Positions 25,103 to 33,995 of a DNA stretch of 64,000 bases are shown here, one piece after another (within the stretch, counting starts at the first letter, position 1; each line of letters starts with the position of its first letter). Both the position numbers and the translations under genes were made by a program. This stretch comes from Photobacterium atrarenae (GTDB lineage: Bacteria; Pseudomonadota; Gammaproteobacteria; Enterobacterales; Vibrionaceae), in assembly GCF_024380015.1 (NCBI RefSeq), contig NZ_CP101508.1, forward strand, positions 2,108,902-2,172,901. Direction: 5' to 3'. The notes below the pieces were generated by a model. It was not told the origin of the DNA. It saw only the letters and a program-made list of their open reading frames with translations, and searched no databases.

Positions 25103-28100
25103 TCAGAATTTTTCCAGTACGGTACGGCTGATGATTTCGTCCTGAACTTCCTTGCAAAGCTCGACGAAGTAGGCGCTGTAGCCGGCAACACGCACGATCA
25201 GGTCGCGGTATTTCTCCGGCTCCTTCTGGGCCTTCTTCAGCACTTCGTTATCGACATAACTGAACTGCATCTGGCCGTTGCCGAGAATCGAAGCTGTGCG
25301 CAGCAAGGTGATCAGGCCGCTCTTGCCTTCCGGGGTATCGAGCAGGCCTTTGAGGAACTTGAAGTTGTGCACCATACCGATGTTCATGGTTTCAACATTC
25401 ATTTTGCTCACCGACTTGATAATCGCTGTCGGGCCTTGCTTATCCGCCCCCTGCGTCGGGCTGATCCCGTCAGACAGCGGCATCCACGCCAGACGGCCAT
25501 TCGGGGTCGCATTGGTCAGTTCACCAATCGGGGTATTGTTGGAAATCGACAGGGTGCCGTGGCTCAGACGCGAGTAAAGCATCTGGTACTTGCCACACTC
25601 GCGCTCGGTCCACTCGGTGATATCCAGCGCGAAATCATCGGCATAGTTATCATCGTTACCGAACTTCGGCGCATTCAGGCAGTCACGGCGCAGCTCCTCA
25701 AAGCCTTCGAAGTTAGCCAGCATCGCATCACGCATCTGCTCCAGGGTGTATTTCTTGTCTTCGAAGACCAGTTTGCGGATCGCAGCCATGGAATCGACAT
25801 AGGTTGCCAGGCCGGAGAAAATCAGACCCGGACCATAGTTCACCACCGCGCCCCCGGCACTGACGTCTTTGCCCTGCTCCATACAGCCTTCCACCAGCAG
25901 TGACATCAGCGGCTTCGGTGCCACATCGCGGTGGACGCGCTGGCTGATCACCGTCCCGACTGCTGACAGTTTGACGATATGGGCGATTTGCGCCTTCACC
26001 GCCGCATCAAAGGCTTCGAAGGTGGTCAGCTGATTCAGATCGCCGGTGTCCAGCCCCTGGTGGCTGTCGAACAGCACCATGCGGCCACGGTTGAGCACGA
26101 ACTCAATTGCAATCGGCCACTGGGTGTACCCGGTAGAGGTCCACTGGTAGATGCGGCCGGATTTCTGCGGTTCGACGCAACCCATCAGACAGTAGTCACG
26201 GGCATCTTCGAAGTCGTAGCCCTTGCGCAGCATCATCTTGATGTGCGAGTCATCGAAGTGACAGGCCGGGAAGCCCATCCCCGCTTTCACCACATCGACG
26301 ATTTTTTCCATGTAATGCTGCGGCGACTGGTTGTGGATCCGACACGCCAGCGATGGCTGATACACTTTCACGAAGCGCACGGCATCCATGATCAGCAGGG
26401 TCAGGTCGTTGGTCGCATCACCGCCCATCCGCTTCTGACCGCCGACGGTCAGGTTAATGAACGGCTGGTAGCCGGCGAAGTATTTCGCACCCAGCTCGCT
26501 CGACATCCACATCAGCTCGGCACACTTGATGATGAAGGCCTGCATCATCTCCAGAGCCTGCTCTTGCGTCAGACGGCCGGATTCAATATCAGCCTGGTAC
26601 ATCGGATAGCAGTACTGGTCCAGACGACCCAGAGACAAACCGGTCTGGTTTTCTTCGACCTCGAACAGGGATTCCACAGTCCAGATACTCTGCAGGGCTT
26701 CCTGTAAGGTCTTCGGCGGGTTGGCCGGCACGTTTTCATTGGTCTCGGCGATGGTGAACAGCTCGGCACGGCGTACCGGATCGGTTTCGGTCAGGGCCAG
26801 CTCGCGGGCATGGTTCGCGAGGCGCTTGGCGTAGGCCATCACGCCTTCACAGCTTTCAATCGACGCCTTGTAGAAATAGATCTTGTCGATGTCTTCCGGG
26901 TTTTCCATGCTCAGCTGAGCCAGTTTTTCCTCGGCATCGGCCTTGATCCCCTTCATGCCCTTGGTGAACAGCAGGACATCGTAGCCCGGACAGGTATCGC
27001 CGCCCCCGTTGATCTGGTGGTAAGACAGATCACTGACATAAGTTTCGCCGCTGAATTCCCACAAACCCGCTTCGCGGTACTGGGCTTCACAGATCTCATC
27101 CAGAGAGCGGCCTTCCCAGAACGGGACGATCTCCTCACGGATCACCTTCTTGTCTTCTTCGGAGATCTCAAACGGATCCTGCGGGCGGGTGCTCATGGTA
27201 TCGAGCTCGTCACGGACCCAGCGCCAGGCGATATCCGGCGAGAAGGCACCGGCACGTGGCTTGCCACAAGGGTGACCAACAATCAGCTCGTCGTCCTGGA
27301 TCAAGAGTGGCGCCGTTTCACAGGCCACCCGGAACGCCTTGGCACGCAGCAGGATTGTCGGCAAACCCTGATGCTGCTTGGTTACTTCAGTGAAGGCCAG
27401 CGCACGGTAGATAGACACACTCGGACGCGCTTTCAGGTAGTTCTGGCGCAGGCGCTGCATCCGCGGCGTCAGACCTTCCATCGCTTTCACTTCAGGCTCG
27501 CCCGCGGCTTGCGGCGCAGCCGTTGACATTGCAGCACCACCGGCCCGGTACAGGCGAACCGTCAGTTTGCTGTCGAGGCTAGCCAGGTTGTTCCGGGCCG
27601 CCAGCAGCATTTTGGACAGATCGTTGATCACCAGTTGGCTGTCTTCGAAACGGCCACCCTGGACCATCCAGTCGAACATCGGGTAACCGTCGACGGCTTT
27701 CTCAGCACGGACTTCAGACAGCTCACTCAGTTTCAGCCACAGACACTCAATCACCTCGTATGCCTGCTGTTCGGTGATCGCACCGCTTTGCAGATCACGT
27801 TGATAGTAGCTGTAGAGTGCCTTGTCAAAGCCGGTCACACCGACAGCGTAACTGCCGTTATCCAGGTGCATCATCAGCTGGAACAGATAGAAGGCCTGAC
27901 AGGCTTCCTTGAAGGTCTGTGCCGGTTGCGCCGGAACGCGGCGAAGGATCGCAGCGGTTTCTTTCAGCTCAGCCTGGCGGTACGGGTGAGTTTCCGTTTC
28001 AGCCATGCGCGCCATCTCGGCGGCCAGTTTGTTAGCCAGCGCCACGGCACCATTGCAGGCAAAGATCATGGCCTTGCCCTGATTCACTTCGTCCATGCCA

Positions 28101-28507
28101 CTACGGCTGATTGCGCTACCGATATTTTTCAGGCGCATCTCAATGTGTTGTTCCAGGACCTGGAAACCGGAGCTGATCACTGACATGTAGTCAGGGCTGT
28201 TGGTTTTGTCGCAGTTGAGGAAGCCAAACACCGATTCGTTGTTCAGTTCGGCTTCAGTGTGGAAGATCGCCCCGCGAGCCTGAGACGACTGGCTGCCGAC
28301 AATCAGTTCGTCCTGACCGATATAAACCGGCAGCTCAGCCATCAGCTGGGCAAACTGATGGGCATTTTTGACCATCGGCGGCATCCCGGCGATATCGTCG
28401 CCCATCGATGCCAGAATCGTTGCGCGCTCGGCGCTAATGGTGCTTTTTTGCGCAAGCAGTCTTTCCGCCAGCATTTTTACACGCGGCGTGAGGGAATAGT
28501 TGGCCAT
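25103..28507 (-). CDS. cutC: Choline trimethylamine-lyase CutC (long type II form)
   Basis: 1134-residue glycyl-radical enzyme that cleaves choline to trimethylamine and acetaldehyde. The active-site motif is GCVEP with Cys777 and Glu779, followed by [18 protein letters not shown], which is specific to CutC. The radical Gly1109 lies in RVAGYSA. The core begins at residue 346 (LTPRMQRL). Residues 1-320 are an extra N-terminal domain resembling the start of the core (compare LTPRVKML and QDELIVG in both) joined by an Ala/Pro/Gly linker; this is the long form found with type 2 microcompartments. AGGAGAGG precedes the ATG. Confidence 0.98.
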   Translation of the reverse strand: MANYSLTPRVKMLAERLLAQKSTISAERATILASMGDDIAGMPPMVKNAHQFAQLMAELPVYIGQDELIVGSQSSQARGAIFHTEAELNNESVFGFLNCDKTNSPDYMSVISSGFQVLEQHIEMRLKNIGSAISRSGMDEVNQGKAMIFACNGAVALANKLAAEMARMAETETHPYRQAELKETAAILRRVPAQPAQTFKEACQAFYLFQLMMHLDNGSYAVGVTGFDKALYSYYQRDLQSGAITEQQAYEVIECLWLKLSELSEVRAEKAVDGYPMFDWMVQGGRFEDSQLVINDLSKMLLAARNNLASLDSKLTVRLYRAGGAAMSTAAPQAAGEPEVKAMEGLTPRMQRLRQNYLKARPSVSIYRALAFTEVTKQHQGLPTILLRAKAFRVACETAPLLIQDDELIVGHPCGKPRAGAFSPDIAWRWVRDELDTMSTRPQDPFEISEEDKKVIREEIVPFWEGRSLDEICEAQYREAGLWEFSGETYVSDLSYHQINGGGDTCPGYDVLLFTKGMKGIKADAEEKLAQLSMENPEDIDKIYFYKASIESCEGVMAYAKRLANHARELALTETDPVRRAELFTIAETNENVPANPPKTLQEALQSIWTVESLFEVEENQTGLSLGRLDQYCYPMYQADIESGRLTQEQALEMMQAFIIKCAELMWMSSELGAKYFAGYQPFINLTVGGQKRMGGDATNDLTLLIMDAVRFVKVYQPSLACRIHNQSPQHYMEKIVDVVKAGMGFPACHFDDSHIKMMLRKGYDFEDARDYCLMGCVEPQKSGRIYQWTSTGYTQWPIAIEFVLNRGRMVLFDSHQGLDTGDLNQLTTFEAFDAAVKAQIAHIVKLSAVGTVISQRVHRDVAPKPLMSLLVEGCMEQGKDVSAGGAVVNYGPGLIFSGLATYVDSMAAIRKLVFEDKKYTLEQMRDAMLANFEGFEELRRDCLNAPKFGNDDNYADDFALDITEWTERECGKYQMLYSRLSHGTLSISNNTPIGELTNATPNGRLAWMPLSDGISPTQGADKQGPTAIIKSVSKMNVETMNIGMVHNFKFLKGLLDTPEGKSGLITLLRTASILGNGQMQFSYVDNEVLKKAQKEPEKYRDLIVRVAGYSAYFVELCKEVQDEIISRTVLEKF

Positions 28508-28596
28508 CTTCAGCCTCTCCTAATTATATGTTTCACTGTCGGTCGGGCCTGACGACCCGCCGTGGGATATTGGATTGTTGTGCGTTGAGGCACTGC

Positions 28597-29739
28597 CTAG
28601 GTGTGGGCAATCCCTGCAAACGCTTGTCGGTATAGGGTTTCCATGTGGTGCGTATTCACCTCACGGGGGTTGGTCGGTGTACAGCCGTCTTTCAGCGCCG
28701 GTCCAATCAGATCCGGTAGCGCGGCAAAGAATGCGGGCTCGGCCACCTCACAGTCGCGGATGCCGGGTGGCATACTCATCTGCTCCTTGAGCACATCGAT
28801 TGCCACAATCAGACTCATCACCCCCTCCCGGGTCGTCCGGCTCGGCAAGCCAAGCTGATTCGCCAGGTGGGCGTATTTGTGGGCGGCAGCGGTCTTGCAA
28901 TCGCCATGTAAGTTGGCATTAAAGGCAATGACATGCGTCATCATCAGGGCGTTCGCCCGCCCGTGCGGGATCCCGAAAACACCGCCAAGCGCGTGGGCCA
29001 GGCTATGGGTGATCCCCAATGAAGCATTGGTAAATGCCATGCCTGCGATACACGAGGCGTTGTGCATTTTCTCCCTGGCAGCCAGGTTGCTGCCGTTCTG
29101 GTAGCACTCCAGCAAGTGGGCGAAAACCAGCTGCACAGCCTTCTCTGCCAAGGCATCGCTAAAGTCTGATGCCTGGGTGGAGACATAAGCCTCCAGCGCA
29201 TGGCACAGCACATCCATCCCGGTATCAGCCGTAATGCCCGCGGGCACCGACTTCACCAATTCAGGGTCTAAAATGGCGTGATCGGGCAACATAAACTCAT
29301 CGACCACCACCCACTTTTCGCCTTTTGATTTAATGACCGAAAATGCGGTGACTTCCGAGCCCGTGCCGCTGGTGGTCGGGATAGCCACAAAGCAGGGTTT
29401 TTTCGCCAGCTTTCCGCTCTCCCACAGGGTGTAAATCACCCCTTTGGCCGCATCGATCACCGAACCACCGCCCAGTGCGACCACCACATCCGGCGCCTCG
29501 GCATCCATTTTCTTCATGCCGTTGACTATGACCGAGATGTCCGGATCCGACGTAACCTCGGCAAACAGACTGACCACCATCCGGTTCGCCTGCAGCCGCT
29601 GGCGAACTTGATCGGCCATGCCAAATTTGACCATCGCCTGGTCGGTGACGATCAAAGCCCGCTGCCCCGTCAGTGTGCCCAGCTTGTCCAGAGCGCCGTT
29701 GCCAAAATGGAGCGTCGGCTTAATCTGAAATTCGTTCAT
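28597..29739 (-). CDS. cutO: Iron-dependent alcohol dehydrogenase of the choline operon
   Basis: 380-residue group III (iron) alcohol dehydrogenase, close to EutG/CutO. The NAD-binding GGGSVIDAAK motif and the metal-site residues (Asp and His in GMDVLCHALEAY; two His in HSLAHALGGVFGIPHG) are intact. It reduces acetaldehyde to ethanol and so regenerates NAD+ inside the compartment. It lies 15 bases after the vertex protein gene; 89 bases separate it from cutC. Confidence 0.93.
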   Translation of the reverse strand: MNEFQIKPTLHFGNGALDKLGTLTGQRALIVTDQAMVKFGMADQVRQRLQANRMVVSLFAEVTSDPDISVIVNGMKKMDAEAPDVVVALGGGSVIDAAKGVIYTLWESGKLAKKPCFVAIPTTSGTGSEVTAFSVIKSKGEKWVVVDEFMLPDHAILDPELVKSVPAGITADTGMDVLCHALEAYVSTQASDFSDALAEKAVQLVFAHLLECYQNGSNLAAREKMHNASCIAGMAFTNASLGITHSLAHALGGVFGIPHGRANALMMTHVIAFNANLHGDCKTAAAHKYAHLANQLGLPSRTTREGVMSLIVAIDVLKEQMSMPPGIRDCEVAEPAFFAALPDLIGPALKDGCTPTNPREVNTHHMETLYRQAFAGIAHT

Positions 29740-29754
29740 GTGATTGAGTCTCCC

Positions 29755-30012
29755 TTATCTGTCCTGGTGGACTTTTTCCACGATGGCAACGATTGACATG
29801 GCCTTGTACTGCTGTTTGTGCAGCGCAAAATATTCCTCAACCAGGACCAGGTCACGCACACCGGCCCCCACACTATCGACGGCGACATAGGTCCGGTCCT
29901 TGATGGGCGCCAGATCGTCCCCCAGTGCCGTGACCAGCAAGAGGTTGCTGCCGCGTAGCTCATCATTTTTCTGGGGGGCGACGACATGCCCGGTTACCTT
30001 TGCGAGAATCAT
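29755..30012 (-). CDS. BMC-P pentameric vertex protein (EutN/CcmL family)
   Basis: 85-residue EutN/CcmL-type protein that caps the vertices of the icosahedral shell. The N-terminus MILAKVTGHVVAPQKND, then GSNLLLV and VAVDSVGAGVRDLVLVEEG-like text (here VGAGVRDLVLVEEYF), are diagnostic. AAGGTGG lies upstream of the ATG. It sits between the aldehyde and alcohol dehydrogenase genes. Confidence 0.94.
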   Translation of the reverse strand: MILAKVTGHVVAPQKNDELRGSNLLLVTALGDDLAPIKDRTYVAVDSVGAGVRDLVLVEEYFALHKQQYKAMSIVAIVEKVHQDR

Positions 30013-30045
30013 AGTTTTGCCACCTTCTGTTGCGTTGCTGCCGAG

Positions 30046-31713
30046 TTAAGGCGCCATGCGACCCATCACCTGCTTGATGATGCGCTCAACACTTTCTTCG
30101 CTGATGTCATGACAGGTATCGCCGTGGGTGCCATGACCGGCAGGCGACGGAATACCACAGCCAAAGCGATCATCCGCCGCCGTCTTTGCTGTTGTCATTG
30201 CAGCAGGCGCAGCGACTGATGCCTGACCACCGGTAAAGCGCGTGTCTTCGAAGATGCTGACCGGTGCACTGGCAGCTACTGCCGGAGCTGGTGTAGCAGG
30301 CGAAGCAGACGCAGACTGTACGGCTGGCGCGTTCGGCGATTCAGGCTGGCGCAGGTCTTCAATGTTGCGAACGCCGTAACCGACCTTGCGGACATTGAGC
30401 AGGTTCATCGGACCGACGTTATCGGAGCTGGAACCACCGCCCAGTGCGCCGCACCCTAAGGTCAGGGCCGGGATCAGGTTGGTGGTCGCGCCAATGCCGC
30501 CCAGGGCTGCCGGGGTGTTGACCAGCATGCGGAACACCGGTTTTTCCAGCGCAAACTGGCGCACAATCTCAGGGTTCTGGGTGTGGATCACCAGCGTGTG
30601 GCCCAGACCTTCGTTGGTGAGCAATTCCACCACGCGGTCGCAGGCAGAGCGCCAGTCTTCCTCAATGTACAAGCCCAGGACCGGACAGAGTTTTTCACGG
30701 GCATACGGATTCTGATGGGACACGCTGTCCTGGCGGGAAATCAGGACCTTGGTGCTGGCCGGTACACTGAATCCGGCAATGCCTGCCAGTGATAACGCGC
30801 ATTTACCGACAATAGCCGGGTTGATCATGCCATTCGGGCGCAGCAGGATCTCCGCCAGTTGTTGCGACTCCTGCTCATTCATAAAGTAAGCGCCCTGAGC
30901 CAGCAGCTCCTGGTGCACCTGCTCATAAATGCAGCGTTCCGCGATGATGGATTGCTCGGACGCGCAGATCACGCCGTTGTCGAAGGTTTTACTGGTGATA
31001 ATGTCGCTGACCGCCTGCTTGATATCAGCGGTACGCTCGATAAAGGCCGGCCCGTTCCCCGGTCCGCCGCTGATTGTCGGTGTGCCGGATGCATAAGCAG
31101 CACGGACCATGCCTTCGCCACCCGTTGCCAGGATCAGCGAGACATCTTTGCTGCGCATCAGCTCTTGCGTGGCTTCCATGGTCAGCAGCGACACACCGTC
31201 GACAATCCCGGCAGGCGCTCCGGCTTCGGTTGCAGCACGCTTCACCAGCTCAATGGCTTTCTGGCTACACACCTTAGCGTTCGGATGCGGCGAGAAGATA
31301 ATTGCATTCCCGGCTTTCAGCGCGATCAGGGTTTTGTAGAAAATCGTTGAGGTTGGGTTGGTCGACGGCACCAGCGCGGTGATGACCCCAAGCGGCACCC
31401 CAACTTCCATCACCTGGTTGACCGGGTCCTCGGAAATAACGCCGACCGTTTTGATCGACTTGATGTGCTCATGCACCTTGGTCGACGCAAAGGTGTTCTT
31501 CAGGACTTTGTCCTGCCAACGCCCGAAGCCGGTTTCCTCATGGGCCAGTTTCGCCAGCGCTTCAGCATGGCGGGCCGCTTCAGCAGCAATATGCGCCACG
31601 ATGCTATCGACTTTCTCCTGCGAGAACTGCGCAAACTGGGCTTGTGCCTGCTTGGCCTGTTTCAGCAGCTCCCGGGCTGCCTGGATGGATTGTAAATCCT
31701 TGTCTAAAGTCAT
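30046..31713 (-). CDS. cutF: CoA-acylating aldehyde dehydrogenase of the choline operon
   Basis: 555-residue acylating aldehyde dehydrogenase that converts acetaldehyde plus CoA to acetyl-CoA. Catalytic Cys250 lies in FDNGVICASEQS. Residues 1-465 are the catalytic body. Then comes an Ala/Pro/Ser linker and a C-terminal amphipathic helix (ISEESVERIIKQVMGRM, about 536-553) that resembles encapsulation peptides. AAGGA precedes the ATG by about 9 bases. It is the first enzyme gene after the three shell genes, separated from them by a 102-base gap containing a perfect hairpin. Confidence 0.95.
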   Translation of the reverse strand: MTLDKDLQSIQAARELLKQAKQAQAQFAQFSQEKVDSIVAHIAAEAARHAEALAKLAHEETGFGRWQDKVLKNTFASTKVHEHIKSIKTVGVISEDPVNQVMEVGVPLGVITALVPSTNPTSTIFYKTLIALKAGNAIIFSPHPNAKVCSQKAIELVKRAATEAGAPAGIVDGVSLLTMEATQELMRSKDVSLILATGGEGMVRAAYASGTPTISGGPGNGPAFIERTADIKQAVSDIITSKTFDNGVICASEQSIIAERCIYEQVHQELLAQGAYFMNEQESQQLAEILLRPNGMINPAIVGKCALSLAGIAGFSVPASTKVLISRQDSVSHQNPYAREKLCPVLGLYIEEDWRSACDRVVELLTNEGLGHTLVIHTQNPEIVRQFALEKPVFRMLVNTPAALGGIGATTNLIPALTLGCGALGGGSSSDNVGPMNLLNVRKVGYGVRNIEDLRQPESPNAPAVQSASASPATPAPAVAASAPVSIFEDTRFTGGQASVAAPAAMTTAKTAADDRFGCGIPSPAGHGTHGDTCHDISEESVERIIKQVMGRMAP

Positions 31714-31757
31714 GCTCTTTGTCCTTCACTAACGCGTGAAACGAAGGGGAAGAAGGA

Positions 31758-31784
31758 TTGCCTTACGACAACTGGGTAAGGCAA
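31758..31784 (-). terminator. Intercistronic hairpin between shell genes and cutF
   Basis: Perfect 9-bp arms TTGCCTTAC / GTAAGGCAA enclose a 9-base loop, 32 bases past the third shell gene. On the minus strand TCCTTCTTCCCC follows. It could be a processing or stability element, or a leaky terminator, separating abundant shell mRNA from enzyme mRNA. Confidence 0.65.
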
Positions 31785-31815
31785 ACTCGCCCCGGCATCT
31801 TGCACAGCGGCAACA

Positions 31816-32094
31816 CTAAGCCTTGTGCTGAGATGCAATTTTCTCGATGTCATTGTGCGGGCGGGCAATCACGCGAGATGACACCACTTCGCCAACTTTT
31901 TGCGCCGCTTCAATGCCTGACTCAACGGCTGCATTGACCGCACCGACATCGCCTTTCACCATGACGGTCACCAGACCGGAACCTACATTTTCGTAACCAA
32001 TCAGCTCGATATTGGCGGCCTTGCACATGGCATCAGCAGCTTCAATACTTGGAACCAAACCTTTTGTTTCGATAAGACCAAGTGCATCTTTCAT
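31816..32094 (-). CDS. cmcC: BMC-H shell protein, third of three
   Basis: 92-residue hexameric shell protein (BMC domain, CsoS1/PduA/EutM type). Conserved blocks: [54 protein letters not shown]. It is the most divergent of the three tandem copies (Pro-Ser for Ala-Cys at residues 15-16; Ser-Arg for Thr-Leu near residue 73). It lies 12 bases after the second copy. Such hexamers tile the facets, with the pore loop around Gly-Ser-Gly. Confidence 0.95.
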   Translation of the reverse strand: MKDALGLIETKGLVPSIEAADAMCKAANIELIGYENVGSGLVTVMVKGDVGAVNAAVESGIEAAQKVGEVVSSRVIARPHNDIEKIASQHKA

Positions 32095-32106
32095 AGAACT
32101 TTCCTT

Positions 32107-32391
32107 TTATTCAGTCACGGTGTACTGAGAAACGATTTTTTCGATGTCACTGTGCGGACGGGCAATCACCAGTGACGTGACAACCTCACCGACGCGCTGC
32201 GCCGATTCCACGCCAGAGTCCACCGCCGCCTTCACCGCACCGACATCACCACGTACCATGGCCGTGACCAGACCAGAGCCGACATTTTCATAACCAATCA
32301 AATCAACGTTGGCGGCTTTGCACATCGCATCAGCGGCCTCGATACAAGCAACCAGTCCCTTAGTCTCAATCAGCCCTAAAGCATCACTCAT
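32107..32391 (-). CDS. cmcB: BMC-H shell protein, second of three
   Basis: 94-residue BMC-H protein, very close to the first copy (differences mainly at residues 2, 17, 30, 47 and after 81) but with a different C-terminus (SQYTVTE rather than IKHKA). The surface-exposed C-terminal strand may change its interactions. The pore loop Gly-Ser-Gly is unchanged. It lies 24 bases after the first copy. Recent duplication is the simplest explanation. Confidence 0.95.
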   Translation of the reverse strand: MSDALGLIETKGLVACIEAADAMCKAANVDLIGYENVGSGLVTAMVRGDVGAVKAAVDSGVESAQRVGEVVTSLVIARPHSDIEKIVSQYTVTE

Positions 32392-32415
32392 TGTCAGATC
32401 CTCCGTTCACGCCAC

Positions 32416-32694
32416 TTATGCTTTATGTTTAATAACGATTTTGTTGATATCGTTATGCGGACGAGCAATCACCAATGAAGTCACCACTTCACCCACACGC
32501 TGCGCCGACTCCACGCCCGAATCGACAGCGGCTTTCACTGCGCCGACATCCCCTTTCACCATCGCTGTCACTAAGCCGGAACCGACGTTCTCATAGCCAA
32601 TCAGTTCGACATTAGCGGCTTTACACATCGCATCTGCCGCTTCGACACAGGCAACCAGCCCTTTTGTTTCAATCAAACCTAATGCATCACCCAT
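32416..32694 (-). CDS. cmcA: BMC-H shell protein, first gene of the choline operon
   Basis: 92-residue BMC-H protein with all family blocks ([43 protein letters not shown]). GGAGG lies 8 bases before the ATG. It is the promoter-proximal gene, so shell proteins would be made first and at the highest level. The upstream leader carries a small hairpin followed by TTTTCTC. Symbols cmcA-C follow the order used for GRM2 choline clusters. Confidence 0.95.
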   Translation of the reverse strand: MGDALGLIETKGLVACVEAADAMCKAANVELIGYENVGSGLVTAMVKGDVGAVKAAVDSGVESAQRVGEVVTSLVIARPHNDINKIVIKHKA

Positions 32695-32735
32695 ATTTCT
32701 TTCCTCCGTACATAGGTCTCGAGTAAACGTTATTG

Positions 32736-32755
32736 AGAAAAGGCCTCCAGGCCTT
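32736..32755 (-). promoter_or_regulatory. Leader hairpin, possible attenuator
   Basis: AAGGCCT-CC-AGGCCTT. On the transcribed (minus) strand it folds as AAGGCC-TGGA-GGCCTT and runs into TTTTCTC, about 45 bases before cmcA. This is a small terminator-like element in the leader; it could equally be a protein operator. Confidence 0.4.
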
Positions 32756-33189
32756 AATTTGTGGTTTTCTTATGGATTTATTGGCCTGTTCCAACCACGA
32801 AAATCACTATATTCCTCAAAAAAAGAAAATGGCATTAAACTCCAAGAATATTGAAAACTTAGTTTTTTCACCTAAACATAAAGATAAAGAACGCCGTAAT
32901 TTACAGAAAAAACCTGCTTTTTATTTTTTGGCGATATTGATAATTGACCTAAGTAAGCACCAAAAACGGAGGTAAATCACATCCCAAACAAGCCTCGTCA
33001 TATCCGAACATTCAGCCTGAAAATTCCGACTGATTCCCTCCGAAACGGTGTTCTCCGGCGGCCATGACTACGGCAATAAACAGGATAAAAACGACAAAAG
33101 ACGGTTCAGTATTCACCCGTCGCCAGGCAAGGTGTCACAAGTAAATATGGCGACTGAAATAACCGTGGCCGCAGGTGCCGATATGGCAG

Positions 33190-33257
33190 TGAAAGTGGTA
33201 ATCGAAGAGAAAGTGGTCGTGGTGGTAGTAGTGGTAGATAAAGTGAAAGTGGAATAA
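33190..33257. repeat. Low-complexity GTG/GTA-rich stretch
   Basis: Irregular repeats of GTGGTAGT and GAAAGTGG occur on the plus strand. An open frame here would encode a run of eight valines, while the opposite strand would give a run of threonines. No credible ribosome-binding site exists in either direction. Confidence 0.5.
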
Positions 33258-33483
33258 AACATGAAGTGCATCGTCATGAGAGCCTTTGATGACAACACTG
33301 CCACCAAAAGTCCGGCGGTTTTCAGGGCTGGTTGAAGAAATTTAGGTTTGGGGATAGCGCATGAAGCGGGGAGACGGGTTCAATTTGTCGCAGCGCCTGC
33401 CGTTCATTCACCCGACTAACGGCACGATGATCGGATGCAGGCGTTTCACAGAAGATCAAACCAGCAATGCGGGTTCGCCCGAT

Positions 33484-33993
33484 CTACTGATCACTTAAAG
33501 CACAGACAAATAAAGGTGAGTTGATCGAGCTCAGGAGTACGGTGTCGTAGCTAAGCTTCTCGACTTTGATTAGAAGCTCGTCATGGCTGTCAGACATTTC
33601 ACGCATGAAGTAATCGAACAGCACATCGGGGGATTCATCGATTGAGGACTTGGTCGAAGACCACTTTTTGACCTGGTAATGACGCGTATAGGCAGAGACC
33701 CGTTCGCTGGTGTAATCAAACTGAACGTAACGCTGCAAGTACAGCCAGCCGGCCTTGGAGTCTGAGTACCCTTCGACAACCAGTGAACCTTTGCCGCGCT
33801 CACTAAATCGAAAGTGAATATTCGCATTCACGGTTTCTGTCACCGTGTCTTCAAAGTGCATGATTGCCCGTGCCGTGCAGCTCAGATCACCAGACTGTGA
33901 TGGGATCACTTTTGAAACAAAGGGCAAAGTACAAAGGAAAAATAAAATCAGCGCGTAGAAAAAAAAAATCTTACCGCTTTTGCGTGTTTGCAT
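33484..33993 (-). CDS. FidL-like membrane partner of the CadC-type regulator
   Basis: 169-residue protein with a short basic N-terminus, one membrane helix (residues 8-29) and a periplasmic domain with two cysteines (near residues 39 and 165) that could pair. The pattern (small anchored periplasmic protein directly after a ToxR/CadC-type gene) resembles FidL-like proteins and functionally the ToxS/VtrC partners, which stabilise or form the sensing pocket of the regulator. It lies 2 bases after the regulator gene. Sequence-level family placement is tentative. Confidence 0.75.
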   Translation of the reverse strand: MQTRKSGKIFFFYALILFFLCTLPFVSKVIPSQSGDLSCTARAIMHFEDTVTETVNANIHFRFSERGKGSLVVEGYSDSKAGWLYLQRYVQFDYTSERVSAYTRHYQVKKWSSTKSSIDESPDVLFDYFMREMSDSHDELLIKVEKLSYDTVLLSSINSPLFVCALSDQ

Positions 33994-33995
33994 TA

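Larger units (their letters stand above)
32695..33483. other. Long region upstream of the choline operon
   Basis: 789 bases without a convincing gene. It must hold the operon promoter, which I could not assign. It includes the leader hairpin at 32740-32755, an AT-rich stretch (32790-32960), and a GTG/GTA-rich low-complexity stretch near 33190-33255 that could encode a poly-valine peptide but lacks a ribosome-binding site. Confidence 0.5.

Noticed and set aside
24032..25903. A 623-codon open frame on the plus strand opposite cutD and the end of cutC
   Set aside because: It lies fully antisense to well-supported cutD and cutC with a His/Asp/Leu-rich composition typical of an antisense shadow in GC-rich coding DNA. 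It has no domain and no ribosome-binding site. Similar long shadows opposite nrfA and elsewhere in cutC were dismissed for the same reason.
32416..33483. Possible promoter with TATAGT near 32810 for the choline operon
   Set aside because: A -10-like hexamer is present on the minus strand, but no acceptable -35 element lies at proper spacing. AT-rich DNA gives many such matches.
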